DNA of 64,000 nucleotides from Geodermatophilus bullaregiensis (GTDB taxonomy: Bacteria > Actinomycetota > Actinomycetes > Mycobacteriales > Geodermatophilaceae), in the NCBI RefSeq assembly GCF_016907675.1, contig NZ_JAFBCJ010000001.1:2542001-2606000 (forward strand). Reading direction: 5' to 3'. Each line of letters starts with the position of its first letter. Positions within the stretch are counted from its first letter, which is position 1. Position numbers and translations under genes: made by a program. Below are positions 40,035-49,464 of this stretch, piece by piece. A model generated the notes under the pieces. That model was given only the letters and a program-made list of their open reading frames with translations, did not search any database and was not told the DNA's origin.

Positions 40035-41782
40035 GCACGGTCCCGCCCGGGCCGGCACCGACGCCGGGGCAGCGCGCCGCCGGCCGGGGAGGGTCGAGGA
40101 GGTCGTCCGCGTCCATGACGTCCACGATCACCGGCCTCCCCGACCGCTACCGTCCACTCGACGAGGTCGGCCCGGTCGAGCGGACCGAGACCGGCGTCAT
40201 CCACAGCTGGCGGGCCAAGGACCGGGTCCTCAACCGCGACGTCGCCGTCCGCGTGCACGAGCCCGGCGGCCCCGCCGCCCGCACCTGGATCACCCGCGCG
40301 CTGACCGCGGGCGGGCTGGCCACGCCGGCGCTGGCGATGGTCTACGACGCCTCCGAGGGCAACGGCGACGGCAGCGGCAGCGCCGCCTACGTCGTCAACG
40401 AGTGGATCGAGGGGCAGACCCTCGCCGAGCGGCTCGAGTCCGGTCCGATGGACGAGCGGGAGGCCCGCACCGTCCTGCGCCGGCTGGCCGAGGGCGTCGC
40501 CGAGGCGCACCGCGTCGGCCTCGCCGTGGGCGGGCTGAGCCCCGAGACCGTCGTCCTGCGGCCCAACGGCCTGGTCGGGCTGCGCGCCGTCCCGGCCGCC
40601 ACCGGCACCGTCCAGGAGGACATCGCCGCGCTGGGCGCGCTGCTCGAGCACTGCCTCACCGGCTCCCGCGCCGGCGTCGCGGGCCCCGGCGGCAGCCCCG
40701 CCGGCGGGCCGCTCATCGCCCAACCCGACCTGGCCGCACTGGTGCGCCGGGCCCGCTCCACCGAGCCCGGCACCCGGCTGGCCAGCGCCGCCGCGATCGC
40801 CGCGCTGCTGGCCGAGCGGCCGCGCTCCGGCGCGACGCCGGTCCGGGGCCGCGACGAGAGCGACAGCGGCTGGCTGCGCCGGCTGCGCGAGCACCGCGAC
40901 ACCGGGCAGGAGCAGCAGACCCAGCTGGTCACCGGTGGGCCGGCCGCCCCGCCCGCCGACGACCACGCCGGCCGCGGGCACGACGACCACCCCGGGCACG
41001 ACGACCACCCCGGGCACGACGACGGCGTCGCCCACCGCCTCGATCCCGGCACCCGCCCGCCGGTCCCGCGCGGCCGCGCCGCCGCGACGGCGGCCGAGGA
41101 CCCGGTCGACGACGAGCCGGTCACTGACGACGGCGGGTTCTCCCCGGCGCGCCGGAAGATGCTGGTCGTCGGCCTGCCGCTGGTCGCGCTGCTGATCGTG
41201 ATCGCGCTGGCGTACTGGGTGGGCACCAACGTGCTCTCGGTCGCCGGCGACGTCGACGAGCGGCCCGGTCCGGTGCCCACCGCGCCGTCCACCAGTCCCG
41301 CCGCCGAGGAGAGCGCCGCCCCGCCGTCCGGTGCCGCGCCGGCCGTCATCGCCGGTGGCGCGGTCTTCGACCCGTTCGGTGACGGCGACCCGGACAACCC
41401 CCGGGACGTCCCGGCGTCCCACGACGGCGACCCCGCCACGGCGTGGGCCACGTACACCTACCGGGGCTCGGCCGAGTTCGGCGGCCTCAAGCCCGGCATC
41501 GGCGTCGTCTACGACCTCGGCTCGGCCCAGCCGGTCGCCGGGGTCGGCCTGACCACCACCACGCCGGGGATCTCCGTCGAGGTCCGCACCGGCGACACCC
41601 CCGACGGCGACCTCGAGGCCTTCCCGGTCGCCACCGCCGGCACCGTCGACGGGACCACGGAGCTGGCCTTCGACGAGCCGGTGACCACGCGGTACGTGCT
41701 GGTCTGGCTGACCGGCCTGGTGCCCGCCGACGACGGTTTCGCCGGCGACCTGGCCGAGGTCGCGGTCACCCCCGCCACCTGA
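40031..41782 (+). CDS. Membrane pseudokinase with discoidin-like extracellular domain (MurJ partner)
   Basis: 583 residues. A kinase-like domain ([37 protein letters not shown]...) lacks catalytic residues: the ATP-binding Lys is Arg (DVAVRV) and the HRD/DFG loops are replaced ([17 protein letters not shown]). Then come a His/Asp repeat (GHDDHP units, residues 316-331), one membrane helix ([22 protein letters not shown]) and an extracellular beta-sandwich ([21 protein letters not shown]...) like F5/8 discoidin domains. In M. tuberculosis the equivalent part of Rv3910 is phosphorylated by PknB and recruits FhaA to control MurJ; a similar role is inferred here. Coupled to murJ by ATGA. Confidence 0.88.
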   Translation: MSTVPPGPAPTPGQRAAGRGGSRRSSASMTSTITGLPDRYRPLDEVGPVERTETGVIHSWRAKDRVLNRDVAVRVHEPGGPAARTWITRALTAGGLATPALAMVYDASEGNGDGSGSAAYVVNEWIEGQTLAERLESGPMDEREARTVLRRLAEGVAEAHRVGLAVGGLSPETVVLRPNGLVGLRAVPAATGTVQEDIAALGALLEHCLTGSRAGVAGPGGSPAGGPLIAQPDLAALVRRARSTEPGTRLASAAAIAALLAERPRSGATPVRGRDESDSGWLRRLREHRDTGQEQQTQLVTGGPAAPPADDHAGRGHDDHPGHDDHPGHDDGVAHRLDPGTRPPVPRGRAAATAAEDPVDDEPVTDDGGFSPARRKMLVVGLPLVALLIVIALAYWVGTNVLSVAGDVDERPGPVPTAPSTSPAAEESAAPPSGAAPAVIAGGAVFDPFGDGDPDNPRDVPASHDGDPATAWATYTYRGSAEFGGLKPGIGVVYDLGSAQPVAGVGLTTTTPGISVEVRTGDTPDGDLEAFPVATAGTVDGTTELAFDEPVTTRYVLVWLTGLVPADDGFAGDLAEVAVTPAT

Positions 41783-41849
41783 GGACGGGGGCGTCACGCG
41801 TCCGGGGCGTCGCGCGTCCGGAGCGGCCCCGTCCCGGGAATGCGGCCCC

Positions 41850-41855
41850 TACGAT
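41850..41855 (+). promoter_or_regulatory. -10 element TACGAT of a leaderless trxB mRNA
   Basis: TACGAT ends 7 nt before GTG 41863; no ribosome binding site is present. Confidence 0.55.
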
Positions 41856-41862
41856 CCTCGTT

Positions 41863-42882
41863 GTGCCGCGCGTGACCGACTCCCAGCCGACCCCCGGCCC
41901 CGCGACGACCACCGAGGTCCTGTCTCCCGTCATCCCCCCGGCGGAGCACGACGGCGTCCGTGACCTGATCATCATCGGGTCGGGTCCGGCCGGTTACACC
42001 GCCGCGGTCTACGCGGCGCGGGCCAACCTGCACCCGCTGGTGTTCGAGGGCTCGCAGTTCGGCGGCGCGCTCATGACCACCACCGAGGTGGAGAACTTCC
42101 CCGGCTTCGCCGAGGGCATCCAGGGCCCGCAGCTCATGATGGACATGCGCCAGCAGGCCGAGCGCTTCGGCGCCGAGCTCGTCGCCCGCGACGTCTCCGA
42201 GGTCGACCTCACCGCCACCCCCAAGGTGGTCAAGGTCGGCGACGAGGTGCACCTCGCGCACGCGGTCATCGTGGCCACCGGCTCGAAGTACCGGTACCTG
42301 GGCCTGGACAACGAGCAGCGCCTGCTCGGCCGCGGCGTCTCCGCCTGCGCCACCTGCGACGGCTTCTTCTTCCGCGACCAGGACATCGTCGTGGTCGGCG
42401 GTGGCGACTCGGCGATGGAGGAGGCCACCTTCCTCACCCGCTTCGCCAAGACGGTCACCGTGGTGCACCGGCGCGAGGAGCTGCGCGCCTCGAAGATCAT
42501 GCAGAAGCGCGCGCAGGACAACGAGAAGATCCGCTGGGCCCTGGGCAAGCAGGTCATCGACGTCCTCGGCGAGCAGACCGTCTCCGGCGTCCGGCTCACC
42601 GACGTCGGCTCCGGCACCACCGAGGAGCTGCCGGTCTCCGGCGTCTTCGTCGCCATCGGCCACGACCCGCGCAGCGAGCTGTTCGTCGGGCAGCTCAAGC
42701 TGGACGACGAGGGCTACATCCAGGTCGAGCACCCGACCACGCGCACCAACATCGACGGCGTGTTCGCCTGCGGCGACGTCGTCGACCACGTCTACCGGCA
42801 GGCGATCACCTCGGCCGGCACCGGCGCCGCGGCGGCCATCGACGCCGAGCGCTGGCTGGCCGAGACCTTCGACGAGCGCTGA
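41863..42882 (+). CDS. trxB: Thioredoxin-disulfide reductase
   Basis: 339 residues. FAD motif [18 protein letters not shown] after a 33-residue leader, redox-active CATC in [18 protein letters not shown] motif [13 protein letters not shown], and the C-terminal FAD motif [23 protein letters not shown]. It reduces thioredoxin, encoded 109 bp downstream. Start could be GTG 41863 (leaderless) or GTG 41872. M. tuberculosis has sigM between the murJ gene and trxB2; no sigma gene is present here. Confidence 0.97.
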   Translation: MPRVTDSQPTPGPATTTEVLSPVIPPAEHDGVRDLIIIGSGPAGYTAAVYAARANLHPLVFEGSQFGGALMTTTEVENFPGFAEGIQGPQLMMDMRQQAERFGAELVARDVSEVDLTATPKVVKVGDEVHLAHAVIVATGSKYRYLGLDNEQRLLGRGVSACATCDGFFFRDQDIVVVGGGDSAMEEATFLTRFAKTVTVVHRREELRASKIMQKRAQDNEKIRWALGKQVIDVLGEQTVSGVRLTDVGSGTTEELPVSGVFVAIGHDPRSELFVGQLKLDDEGYIQVEHPTTRTNIDGVFACGDVVDHVYRQAITSAGTGAAAAIDAERWLAETFDER

Positions 42883-42991
42883 CCCCGCTCCCCCTCCCGC
42901 CGGGTGCGCCGGTCGCGCACCGGGCATAGACCAGCGGTCGGGCCGGTTGACCCGGCTGGGCCACCCGAGCCAGACACAGAGGAGAACGACC

Positions 42992-43318
42992 ATGGCAGGC
43001 AACACCGTGACGGTCACCGACGCCAGCTTCGCCAACGAGGTGCTGGGCAGCGACAAGCCCGTCCTCGTCGACTTCTGGGCGGAGTGGTGCGGCCCGTGCA
43101 AGATGGTCGCCCCCGTCCTCGAGGAGATCGCCCGCGAGCACGGCGACAAGCTGACGATCGCCAAGCTCAACATCGACGAGAACCCGCAGATCGCCCGCGA
43201 CTACCAGGTCATGTCGATCCCGACCATGACCGTGTTCCAGGGCGGCAAGCCGGTCAAGAGCATCATCGGCGCCAAGCCGAAGGGCGCGATCCTCTCCGAC
43301 CTCGCCGACTACATCTGA
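42992..43318 (+). CDS. trxA: Thioredoxin
   Basis: 108 residues, with active site WAEWCGPCKMVAP, cis-proline SIPTMTVFQGG and the full thioredoxin length. Start ATG has GAGGAGAA upstream. It reduces protein disulfides in the cytoplasm, recycled by TrxB. A minimal copy of the stop-linked repeat and then a strong terminator follow the stop codon. Confidence 0.98.
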   Translation: MAGNTVTVTDASFANEVLGSDKPVLVDFWAEWCGPCKMVAPVLEEIAREHGDKLTIAKLNIDENPQIARDYQVMSIPTMTVFQGGKPVKSIIGAKPKGAILSDLADYI

Positions 43319-43322
43319 GCAC

Positions 43323-43343
43323 GGACCTCCCTGCAGGGAGGCC
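43323..43343 (+). repeat. Stop-linked structured repeat, minimal copy F (after trxA)
   Basis: GGACCTCCCTGC continuing directly into AGGGAGGCC, starting 4 nt after the trxA stop: outer arms only, perfectly paired apart from the bulged A. Confidence 0.65.
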
Positions 43344-43350
43344 GCCTGCT

Positions 43351-43392
43351 CGACAGGGCCCACCCGTCCACCAGGACGGGTGGGCCCTGTCG
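43351..43392. terminator. Terminator hairpin after trxA
   Basis: A perfect 19-bp stem with an ACCA loop; the stem contains GGGCCCACCCGTCC. Confidence 0.85.
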
Positions 43393-43450
43393 TGTCCGGG
43401 GGCACCCCAGCGGGCCGGACGGCGCCGCGGACGGGACAATCGGAGCCACG

Positions 43451-44605
43451 ATGTCTACCGAGAACCGCATGCAGGTCCTGGGTCCCGGGAGCCGGGGACC
43501 GGCCGTGGCCGACGTGCAGGCGGCCCTGCGCAGCCTGGGCCTGCTGGCCGCCACCGACGGCGCAGCGGCGGACACCGCCGACGGCGCAGAGGTCTACGAC
43601 TCGGCGACCGAGATCGCCGTCCGCCACTTCCAGCAGGTGCGCGGGCTCTCGGTCGACGGCCGGGTCGGCGAGGAGACCTACCGGGCGCTGTCCGAGGCGC
43701 GGTGGTCCCTGGGTGACCGGCTGCTGCACCACGACCTCGAGCGACCGGTGCGCGGCGACGACGTCACCAACCTCCAGGAGCGGCTGCTCGAGCTCGGCTA
43801 CGACGCCGGCCGCGCCAACGGGATCTTCGGCCCGGAGACCGAGGCCGGGCTGCGCGCCTTCCAGCGCGACTACGGGCTGACGCCCGACGGCACCTGCGGA
43901 CCGGCCACCCTGCGCGCGCTGCGCCAGCTCGGCCGCAAGGTCACCGGCGGGCGCCCGCAGCTGCTGCGGCAGAGCGCCTCGTTCGTCGACAGCGGCCCGC
44001 ACCTCATCGGCCGCCGCATCGTCGTCGACCCCGGCCACGGCGGTACCGACCCCGGCGTGACGTCCGGCGAGACCACCGAGGCCGACCTCGTGCTCGACCT
44101 CGCCCGCCGGATCGAGGGGCAGCTGGCCGCCGCCGGCGCCACGGTCTACCTGACCCGCGGCCGCGACCAGGACCCGACGCCGGCCGAGCGGACCGCCTTC
44201 GCCAACGACGCCCGCGCCGACCTGTTCATCTCCCTGCACCTCGACGAGCACACCTCCGAGCACGCCCGCGGCGTCGCCAGCTACTACTTCGGCACCGGCT
44301 CGGGGACGTCGTCGACGGTGGGCGAGCGCTTCGCCGACCTGGCCCGCCGCGAGGTCGTGGCCCGCACGGGCATGCTCGACCTGGGCGGGTACCCCAAGAC
44401 CTGGGACCTGCTGCGGATGACCCGCATGCCCGCCGTCCGCCTCGACTGCGGGTACCTCTCCCACCCGGTCGACCGGTTGCTGCTGCTCGACGCCCGGCTG
44501 CGCAGCACCGTCGCCTCCGCCGTCCTGGCCGCCGTCCAGCGGCTGTTCCTGCCGGCCGACGCCGACCCGCCCACCGGCACGTTCGTCCTGCCCAACCGGC
44601 GCTGA
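43451..44605 (+). CDS. cwlM: CwlM-like protein: N-acetylmuramoyl-L-alanine amidase fold with two peptidoglycan-binding domains
   Basis: 384 residues. Two PG_binding_1 repeats (VLGPGSRGPAVADVQAALRSLG... and GDDVTNLQERLLELGYDAG...) precede an amidase_3 domain with DPGHGGTDPG, the zinc Glu in TTEADLVLDLA and SLHLDEH. The final catalytic Glu of active amidases (usually VE-x-GF-x-SN) is Asp here (RLDCGYLSHPVD). In M. tuberculosis CwlM (Rv3915), also next to trxB2-trxC, acts as a phosphorylation-dependent activator of MurA rather than as a hydrolase; the same is inferred. No signal peptide, consistent with a cytoplasmic regulator. GGAG precedes ATG 43451. Confidence 0.9.
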   Translation: MSTENRMQVLGPGSRGPAVADVQAALRSLGLLAATDGAAADTADGAEVYDSATEIAVRHFQQVRGLSVDGRVGEETYRALSEARWSLGDRLLHHDLERPVRGDDVTNLQERLLELGYDAGRANGIFGPETEAGLRAFQRDYGLTPDGTCGPATLRALRQLGRKVTGGRPQLLRQSASFVDSGPHLIGRRIVVDPGHGGTDPGVTSGETTEADLVLDLARRIEGQLAAAGATVYLTRGRDQDPTPAERTAFANDARADLFISLHLDEHTSEHARGVASYYFGTGSGTSSTVGERFADLARREVVARTGMLDLGGYPKTWDLLRMTRMPAVRLDCGYLSHPVDRLLLLDARLRSTVASAVLAAVQRLFLPADADPPTGTFVLPNRR

Positions 44606-44723
44606 CCCGGCCGTCCCACCGGCCCGGCTCCGGGCGCCGGTGCCCCTGGGGCGCCTGGGGCGGCCGGGTGTGACCGGTCCGTCTCACCCGGCGGTGTCCG
44701 GCGGCCCGGCTGCCGCGTCTCCC

Positions 44724-44729
44724 TACACT
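44724..44729 (+). promoter_or_regulatory. -10 element TACACT of a leaderless aminotransferase mRNA
   Basis: TACACT ends 6 nt before GTG 44736. Confidence 0.55.
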
Positions 44730-44735
44730 CGACGG

Positions 44736-46130
44736 GTGGCCTCTCTCCCGCCGGGTCCGCCGTCGTCCGGCACCCCGCACGCCCACTCGCACGTCGTGCC
44801 CCGTCACCCGCGGCTGGACCCCCTCGCCGACCGGTACGCAGCACGCACGCACGGGATGAAGACCTCGGAGATCCGCGCGCTGTTCTCCGTGGTGAGCCGG
44901 CCGGAGGTCGTCTCCCTGGCCGGTGGCATGCCCGCCGTCACCGCCCTCCCGCTCGACGCCGTCGGCTCGATGATCGGCGAGCTGGTCAGCGGCATGGGCG
45001 CGCAGACCCTGCAGTACGGCTCCGGCCAGGGCGACCCCCGGCTGCGCGAGCGCATCTGCGACGTGATGGCGCTGGAGGGCATCACCGACGCCTCGCCCAG
45101 CGAGGTCGTGGTGACCGTCGGCTCGCAGCAGGGCCTGGACCTGGTCACCCGCGTCTTCTGCGACCCCGGCGACGTCATCCTCGCCGAGGGTCCCTCCTAC
45201 GTCGGCGCGCTCGGCGTCTTCCAGGCCGCGCAGGCCCGCGTCCGGCACGTCGCCATGGACGACGACGGGTTGATCCCGGAGGCGCTGGAGCAGGCGCTGC
45301 TGGAGTGCCGCGCCAACGGCGACCGCGTGAAGTTCCTCTACACGGTGCCCAACTTCCACAACCCGGGTGGCGTGACGCTGTCCGAGCCGCGCCGCCGGGC
45401 CGTCGTCGAGATCGCCGACCGGTACGACCTGCTGGTCATCGAGGACAACCCCTACGGCCTGCTCGGCTTCGACCGCGAGCCGATGCGCGCGCTGCGGGCC
45501 CGCGACGCCCAGCGGGTCATCTACCTCGGCTCGTTCTCCAAGACCTTCTCCCCGGGCCTGCGCGTGGGCTGGGTGCTCGCCCCGCTCGCCGTCCGCGAGA
45601 AGCTGGTGCTGGCCACCGAGGCGCAGGTGCTCTGCCCGCCGTCGCTGACCCAGTACGCGGTCGCCCGGTACCTCGACACCCAGCCGTGGCGCGAGCAGAT
45701 CAAGCTGTTCACCGAGCTCTACCGCGAGCGGCGCGACGCCACCCTGGAGTCCCTGGAGGCGCTCATGCCCGCGGGCACCACCTGGACCCGCCCCGACGGC
45801 GGCTTCTACGTGTGGCTGAAGCTCCCGCACGGCCTGGACGCCAAGCTGATGCAGCCGCGCGCGGTCAACGCCCACGTCGCCTACGTGCCGGGCATCGGCT
45901 TCTACGCCGACGGGTCGGGCCGGGAGTACATGCGGCTGTCCTACTGCTACCCCGAGCCCGACCAGATCCGCGAGGGTGTGCGCCGGCTGGCCCGCGTCAT
46001 CGAGGCCGAGCTGGACCTGCACTCCACCTTCGACGCCGTGGACACCGGCACGTTCCGTGCTGTCCGCCCGGCCGAGTCCCCCGCGGAGACCATGGTCGGA
46101 CCCGCCAACAGCGACCGGACCGAGGACTGA
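44736..46130 (+). CDS. PLP-dependent aminotransferase (class I/II, 2-aminoadipate/aromatic type)
   Basis: 464 residues. Fold type I markers are present: GGMPAVTALPLD, LQYGSGQGDPRLRERI, TVGSQQGLDLVTRVFCDPGD, YTVPNFHNPGG, VIEDNPYGLLGFD and the lysine that forms the Schiff base in YLGSFSKTFSPGLRVGW. Sequence style fits the LysN/ARO8-like group that transaminates aromatic or 2-aminoadipate-type substrates. An N-terminal 35-residue His/Pro-rich extension is unusual. GTG 44736 has a -10 hexamer 6 nt upstream; a ribosome binding site is lacking. The next gene starts 4 nt after the stop, so the two are one operon. Confidence 0.88.
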   Translation: MASLPPGPPSSGTPHAHSHVVPRHPRLDPLADRYAARTHGMKTSEIRALFSVVSRPEVVSLAGGMPAVTALPLDAVGSMIGELVSGMGAQTLQYGSGQGDPRLRERICDVMALEGITDASPSEVVVTVGSQQGLDLVTRVFCDPGDVILAEGPSYVGALGVFQAAQARVRHVAMDDDGLIPEALEQALLECRANGDRVKFLYTVPNFHNPGGVTLSEPRRRAVVEIADRYDLLVIEDNPYGLLGFDREPMRALRARDAQRVIYLGSFSKTFSPGLRVGWVLAPLAVREKLVLATEAQVLCPPSLTQYAVARYLDTQPWREQIKLFTELYRERRDATLESLEALMPAGTTWTRPDGGFYVWLKLPHGLDAKLMQPRAVNAHVAYVPGIGFYADGSGREYMRLSYCYPEPDQIREGVRRLARVIEAELDLHSTFDAVDTGTFRAVRPAESPAETMVGPANSDRTED

Positions 46131-46134
46131 GGCC

Positions 46135-47142
46135 GTGACCGAGCCCGCCGCACCCCCCGCCGCCGACACCGCCGCCGGCCCCGCCGCGGAGTCGACGCCG
46201 CTGCGCACCGTCGTCCTCGCCGGCGGGCTGACCTTCGAGCGGGAGGTCAGCCTGTCCTCGGGCACCCAGGTGGTCGAGGAGCTCGCCCGCGTCGGCGTGG
46301 ACGCCGAGCTGCGCGACGCCGACGCCGAGCTGCTGCCCGGCCTGTCCGCGTCCCCCGCCGACGCGGTGTTCATCGCGCTGCACGGCGCCACCGGGGAGGA
46401 CGGCGCCCTGCGCGCGGTCCTCGACCTCGCCGGCGTCCCCTACGTCGGCTCACCGGCCGCGTCCTGCCGCCTGGCGTGGGACAAGCCGGCCGCGAAGTCC
46501 GTCGTCCGCAGCGCCGGCCTGACGACGCCGGACTGGGTGGCCCTGCCGCACAGCACCTTCCGCGAGCTGGGCGCCGGCGCCGTCCTCGACCTCATCGTCG
46601 CCCGCCTCGGGCTGCCGCTCATGGTCAAGCCGGCCTCGGGCGGCTCCGCGCTGGGCGCGCAGAAGGTCGGCCGGGTCGAGGACCTCCCGGCCGCCATGGT
46701 CAGCTGCTTCGCCTACGGCGAGACGGTGCTGGTCGAGCGGTTCGTCGACGGCGTGGAGCTCGCCGTCTCGGTGGTCGACCTGGGGGAGGGCCCCGAGGCG
46801 CTGCCGGCGGTGGAGATCGCCCCGGAGTCCGGCGTCTTCGACTACACCGCCCGCTACACCCCCGGCCTGACCGAGTACTCCGTCCCCGCGCGGGTCCCCG
46901 ACGAGGTCGCCGCCCGCGCGGCCGACCTCGCGGTGCGCGTGCACCGGGCGCTGGGCCTGGCTGACCTCTCGCGCACCGACGCGATCGTCTCGCCCGACGG
47001 CGAGGTGCACTTCCTCGAGGTCAACGTCTCCCCGGGGCTCACCGAGACGTCGATGTTCCCCATGGCGGTCGAGGCCGCCGGACACGACCTCGGCGACGTC
47101 CTCGCCCGGCTGCTCACCCGCCGGGCGCGCCCCACCGCCTGA
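46135..47142 (+). CDS. ddl: D-alanine-D-alanine ligase-like ATP-grasp protein
   Basis: 335 residues. N-terminal GGLTFEREVSLSSGTQVVEEL, central IALHGATGEDGALRAVLDLAGVPYVGSPAASCRLAWDK and VKPASGGSALGAQKV, and C-terminal FLEVNVSPGLTETSMFPMAVEAAG match Ddl enzymes in order, including the GxxGEDG and the metal-binding EVNxxPG motif. Canonical Ddl makes the D-Ala-D-Ala dipeptide; since most actinobacteria have another ddl beside murF-type genes, this may be a paralogue acting on a related substrate. GTG 46135 is preceded by GAGG and 4 nt after the aminotransferase stop. Confidence 0.82.
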   Translation: MTEPAAPPAADTAAGPAAESTPLRTVVLAGGLTFEREVSLSSGTQVVEELARVGVDAELRDADAELLPGLSASPADAVFIALHGATGEDGALRAVLDLAGVPYVGSPAASCRLAWDKPAAKSVVRSAGLTTPDWVALPHSTFRELGAGAVLDLIVARLGLPLMVKPASGGSALGAQKVGRVEDLPAAMVSCFAYGETVLVERFVDGVELAVSVVDLGEGPEALPAVEIAPESGVFDYTARYTPGLTEYSVPARVPDEVAARAADLAVRVHRALGLADLSRTDAIVSPDGEVHFLEVNVSPGLTETSMFPMAVEAAGHDLGDVLARLLTRRARPTA

Positions 47143-47152
47143 GCCCGACGCA

Positions 47153-47193
47153 CGAGAGCCCGGTTTCCGTCCGTGACGGAACCGGGGCTCTCG
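47153..47193. terminator. Convergent terminator between ddl and parB
   Basis: A 19-bp stem with two non-Watson-Crick positions and a 3-nt CGT loop; it starts CGAGAGCCCGG and ends CCGGGGCTCTCG. Confidence 0.75.
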
Positions 47194-47199
47194 ACCCCG

Positions 47200-48270
47200 T
47201 CAGTCCTCCTCGCGGCGCCCCGAGACCTCCGGGGCCATGAGCCCGATGATGCGCTGCAGGTCGTCGACCGAGCCGAACTCCACGACGATGCGGCCCTTGG
47301 CCCGGCCGATCTGGACCTTCACCTTCGTCTCGAAGACGTCGGACAGCCGGCCGGCGAGGTCCTCCACACCCGGCGCGCTGATCCGGCGGGCCCGGCGGCG
47401 GGAGGCCGGCTGCTCGGCCGCGGCGAGCGCCACCGCCTCCTCCGTGGCCCGCACCGACAACCCCTCGGCCACGATCCGGGTGGCGAGCGCGTCCTGCGCG
47501 TCGGAGTCGTCGAGACCGAGCAGCGCCCGCGCGTGGCCGGCGGTGATGACCCCCGCGGCCACCCGCGTCTGCACCTTCACCGGCAGCTTGAGCAGGCGGA
47601 TCGTGTTGGTGACCTGCGAGCGGCTGCGCCCGATGCGCTGGGCCAGCTCCTCGTGGGTGGCGCCGAACTCCTCCAGCAGCTGCTGGTAGGCCGCGGCCTC
47701 CTCCAGCGGGTTGAGCTGGACCCGGTGGATGTTCTCCAGCAGCGCGTCGCGCAGCAGGGCGTCGTCGGTGGTGTCCCGGACGATGGCCGGGACGGCGTCC
47801 AGACCGGCCGCGCGGGCGGCCCGCAGGCGCCGCTCGCCCATGATGAGCTCGTAGCGGCCGCCGTCGTCGGAGCTCTCGCGGACGACGATCGGCTGGAGCA
47901 GCCCGAACTCGCGCACCGAGTGGGTGAGCTCCTCGAGCGCCTCGTCGTCGAAGACCTGCCGCGGCTGGCGCGGGTTGGGGACGATCTCGTCGACGGACAG
48001 CTCGCGCAGCTGCGCGCCGGGGACGCCGACGGCCTCCTCCCGCTGCCGCGCCACCTCGGCCGCGGCCTGCGCGGCCGGCGGCAGCACCGTGACCGGCGCC
48101 GCCGGGGCCTCGGGAGCCGCGCGCCCGTCGGCCGGCACGTCGGGGGCCGGTGACACCGGGGACGGCGGTGACCCCTGGGGCGCCTGGTGCACCGCGGGGG
48201 CCTCGGCGGGCGGGGCGCTGGTGGGGATGAGCGCCGCCAGCCCCCGGCCGAGGCCGCCACGCTTGCTCAT
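47200..48270 (-). CDS. parB: Chromosome partitioning protein ParB
   Basis: 356 residues. N-terminal [17 protein letters not shown], the ParA-activating peptide, then the CTPase/clamp core ([67 protein letters not shown]), the helix-turn-helix for parS ([26 protein letters not shown]) and the dimerisation tail. It binds parS sites and spreads around the origin. The start overlaps the parA stop (ATGA). Confidence 0.98.
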   Translation of the reverse strand: MSKRGGLGRGLAALIPTSAPPAEAPAVHQAPQGSPPSPVSPAPDVPADGRAAPEAPAAPVTVLPPAAQAAAEVARQREEAVGVPGAQLRELSVDEIVPNPRQPRQVFDDEALEELTHSVREFGLLQPIVVRESSDDGGRYELIMGERRLRAARAAGLDAVPAIVRDTTDDALLRDALLENIHRVQLNPLEEAAAYQQLLEEFGATHEELAQRIGRSRSQVTNTIRLLKLPVKVQTRVAAGVITAGHARALLGLDDSDAQDALATRIVAEGLSVRATEEAVALAAAEQPASRRRARRISAPGVEDLAGRLSDVFETKVKVQIGRAKGRIVVEFGSVDDLQRIIGLMAPEVSGRREED

Positions 48271-49409
48271 CGGGTCTCCTCGTCGACGGAGGTGGGAACG
48301 GGCAGGACGGCCGCGTCGGTGCCGGCGAAGGCCCGTCCGGCCAGCGAGCTGTCGGCGTGCGAGCCGGTGGCCGGGCCGGCCTGGGGACGGATCGCCCGCA
48401 TCGGCGCGGTGGCCGGCGCGGGTGGGGGAGGCGGCGGGCCCATCGGACGCGGGTCGGCCTCGGGCACCAGGTGCACGCCCCGTTCGGCGAGCTCGCGGGC
48501 GGCCTCGACGTAGCTGGTGGAGCCGCGCGAGCCCGGGTCGTAGGTCAGCACCGACTGGCCGTAGCCCGGCGCCTCCGACACCCGGACGTTGCGGGGGATG
48601 ACGGTCTGCAGCACCAGGTCCTTGAAGTGGCTGCGGACCTCCTCGGCGACCTGGTCGGCGAGCCGGGTCCGGCCGTCGTACATCGTGAGCAGGATGGTGC
48701 GGACGGCGATGCCCGGGTTGAGGTGCGCGCGCACCAGCTCGATGTTGTTGAGCAGCTGGCCGAGCCCCTCCAGCGCGTAGTACTCGCACTGGATGGGGAT
48801 GAGCACCTCGTCGCCGGCCACGAGCGCGTTGAGGGTGAGCAGCCCCAGCGACGGCGGGCAGTCGATGAGCACGTAGTGCGGCCGCTCCTCCTCCGGCAGG
48901 GAGTGGAGGTAGCCCTCGATCGCCCGGCGCAGCCGGTACTCGCGCGCGACGACGGAGACCAGCTCGATCTCCGCGCCGGCCAGGTCGATCGTGGCCGGCA
49001 CGCACCGCAGGTTCGGGCTGGCGGTGGTCGGGTGGACGACGTCGGCCAGCGAGCTGTCGCCGACCAGGGCGTCGTAGATCGACGGGGTCCCGACGGTGTG
49101 CTCGACACCGAGCGCGGTGCTGGTGTTGCCCTGCGGGTCCAGGTCGATGACCAGCGCACGCAGGCCGTAGAGCGCCAGGGCGACGCCCAGGTTGACCGTC
49201 GAGGTGGTCTTGCCGACGCCGCCCTTCTGGTTCGCCACGGTGACCACGCGGATGCGGCCGGGCGCCGGGAACGGCTCCTGGTCGGCGGCGTGCAGCACGC
49301 GGGTGGCCCGCAGTGCCTCCATGGCGATGGGGCTGTCGAAGTCCGCGCCGGAGCTGGCCGCCGAGTCGGCCGTGAGGCTGCTGCGCAGCCGCTGGCCCGG
49401 GTCGGTCAT
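48267..49409 (-). CDS. parA: Chromosome partitioning ATPase ParA
   Basis: 380 residues. Deviant Walker [21 protein letters not shown], Walker [14 protein letters not shown] and [13 protein letters not shown] are diagnostic. After the ATPase there is an unusual 70-residue Pro/Ala-rich tail ([17 protein letters not shown]...). ParA moves ParB-parS complexes over the nucleoid. ATG 49409 has GGGAGG upstream; two parS sites lie immediately before the gene. Confidence 0.97.
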   Translation of the reverse strand: MTDPGQRLRSSLTADSAASSGADFDSPIAMEALRATRVLHAADQEPFPAPGRIRVVTVANQKGGVGKTTSTVNLGVALALYGLRALVIDLDPQGNTSTALGVEHTVGTPSIYDALVGDSSLADVVHPTTASPNLRCVPATIDLAGAEIELVSVVAREYRLRRAIEGYLHSLPEEERPHYVLIDCPPSLGLLTLNALVAGDEVLIPIQCEYYALEGLGQLLNNIELVRAHLNPGIAVRTILLTMYDGRTRLADQVAEEVRSHFKDLVLQTVIPRNVRVSEAPGYGQSVLTYDPGSRGSTSYVEAARELAERGVHLVPEADPRPMGPPPPPPAPATAPMRAIRPQAGPATGSHADSSLAGRAFAGTDAAVLPVPTSVDEETR

Positions 49410-49431
49410 CGCGGGTCCTCCCTGCCGACCC

Positions 49432-49445
49432 GTTTCACGTGGAAC
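49432..49445. promoter_or_regulatory. parS site 1 upstream of parA
   Basis: GTTTCACGTGGAAC, one substitution from the canonical parS GTTTCACGTGAAAC; 23 bp before the parA start. Confidence 0.85.
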
Positions 49446-49464
49446 GGGGTCGGGTGTCTGTGCG

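Noticed and set aside
49411-49426. Sequence GGTCCTCCCTGCC before parA as a further copy of the stop-linked repeat
   Set aside because: It resembles only the left arm with a changed GGACC, has no right arm, and is the parA ribosome-binding region rather than a 3' end.
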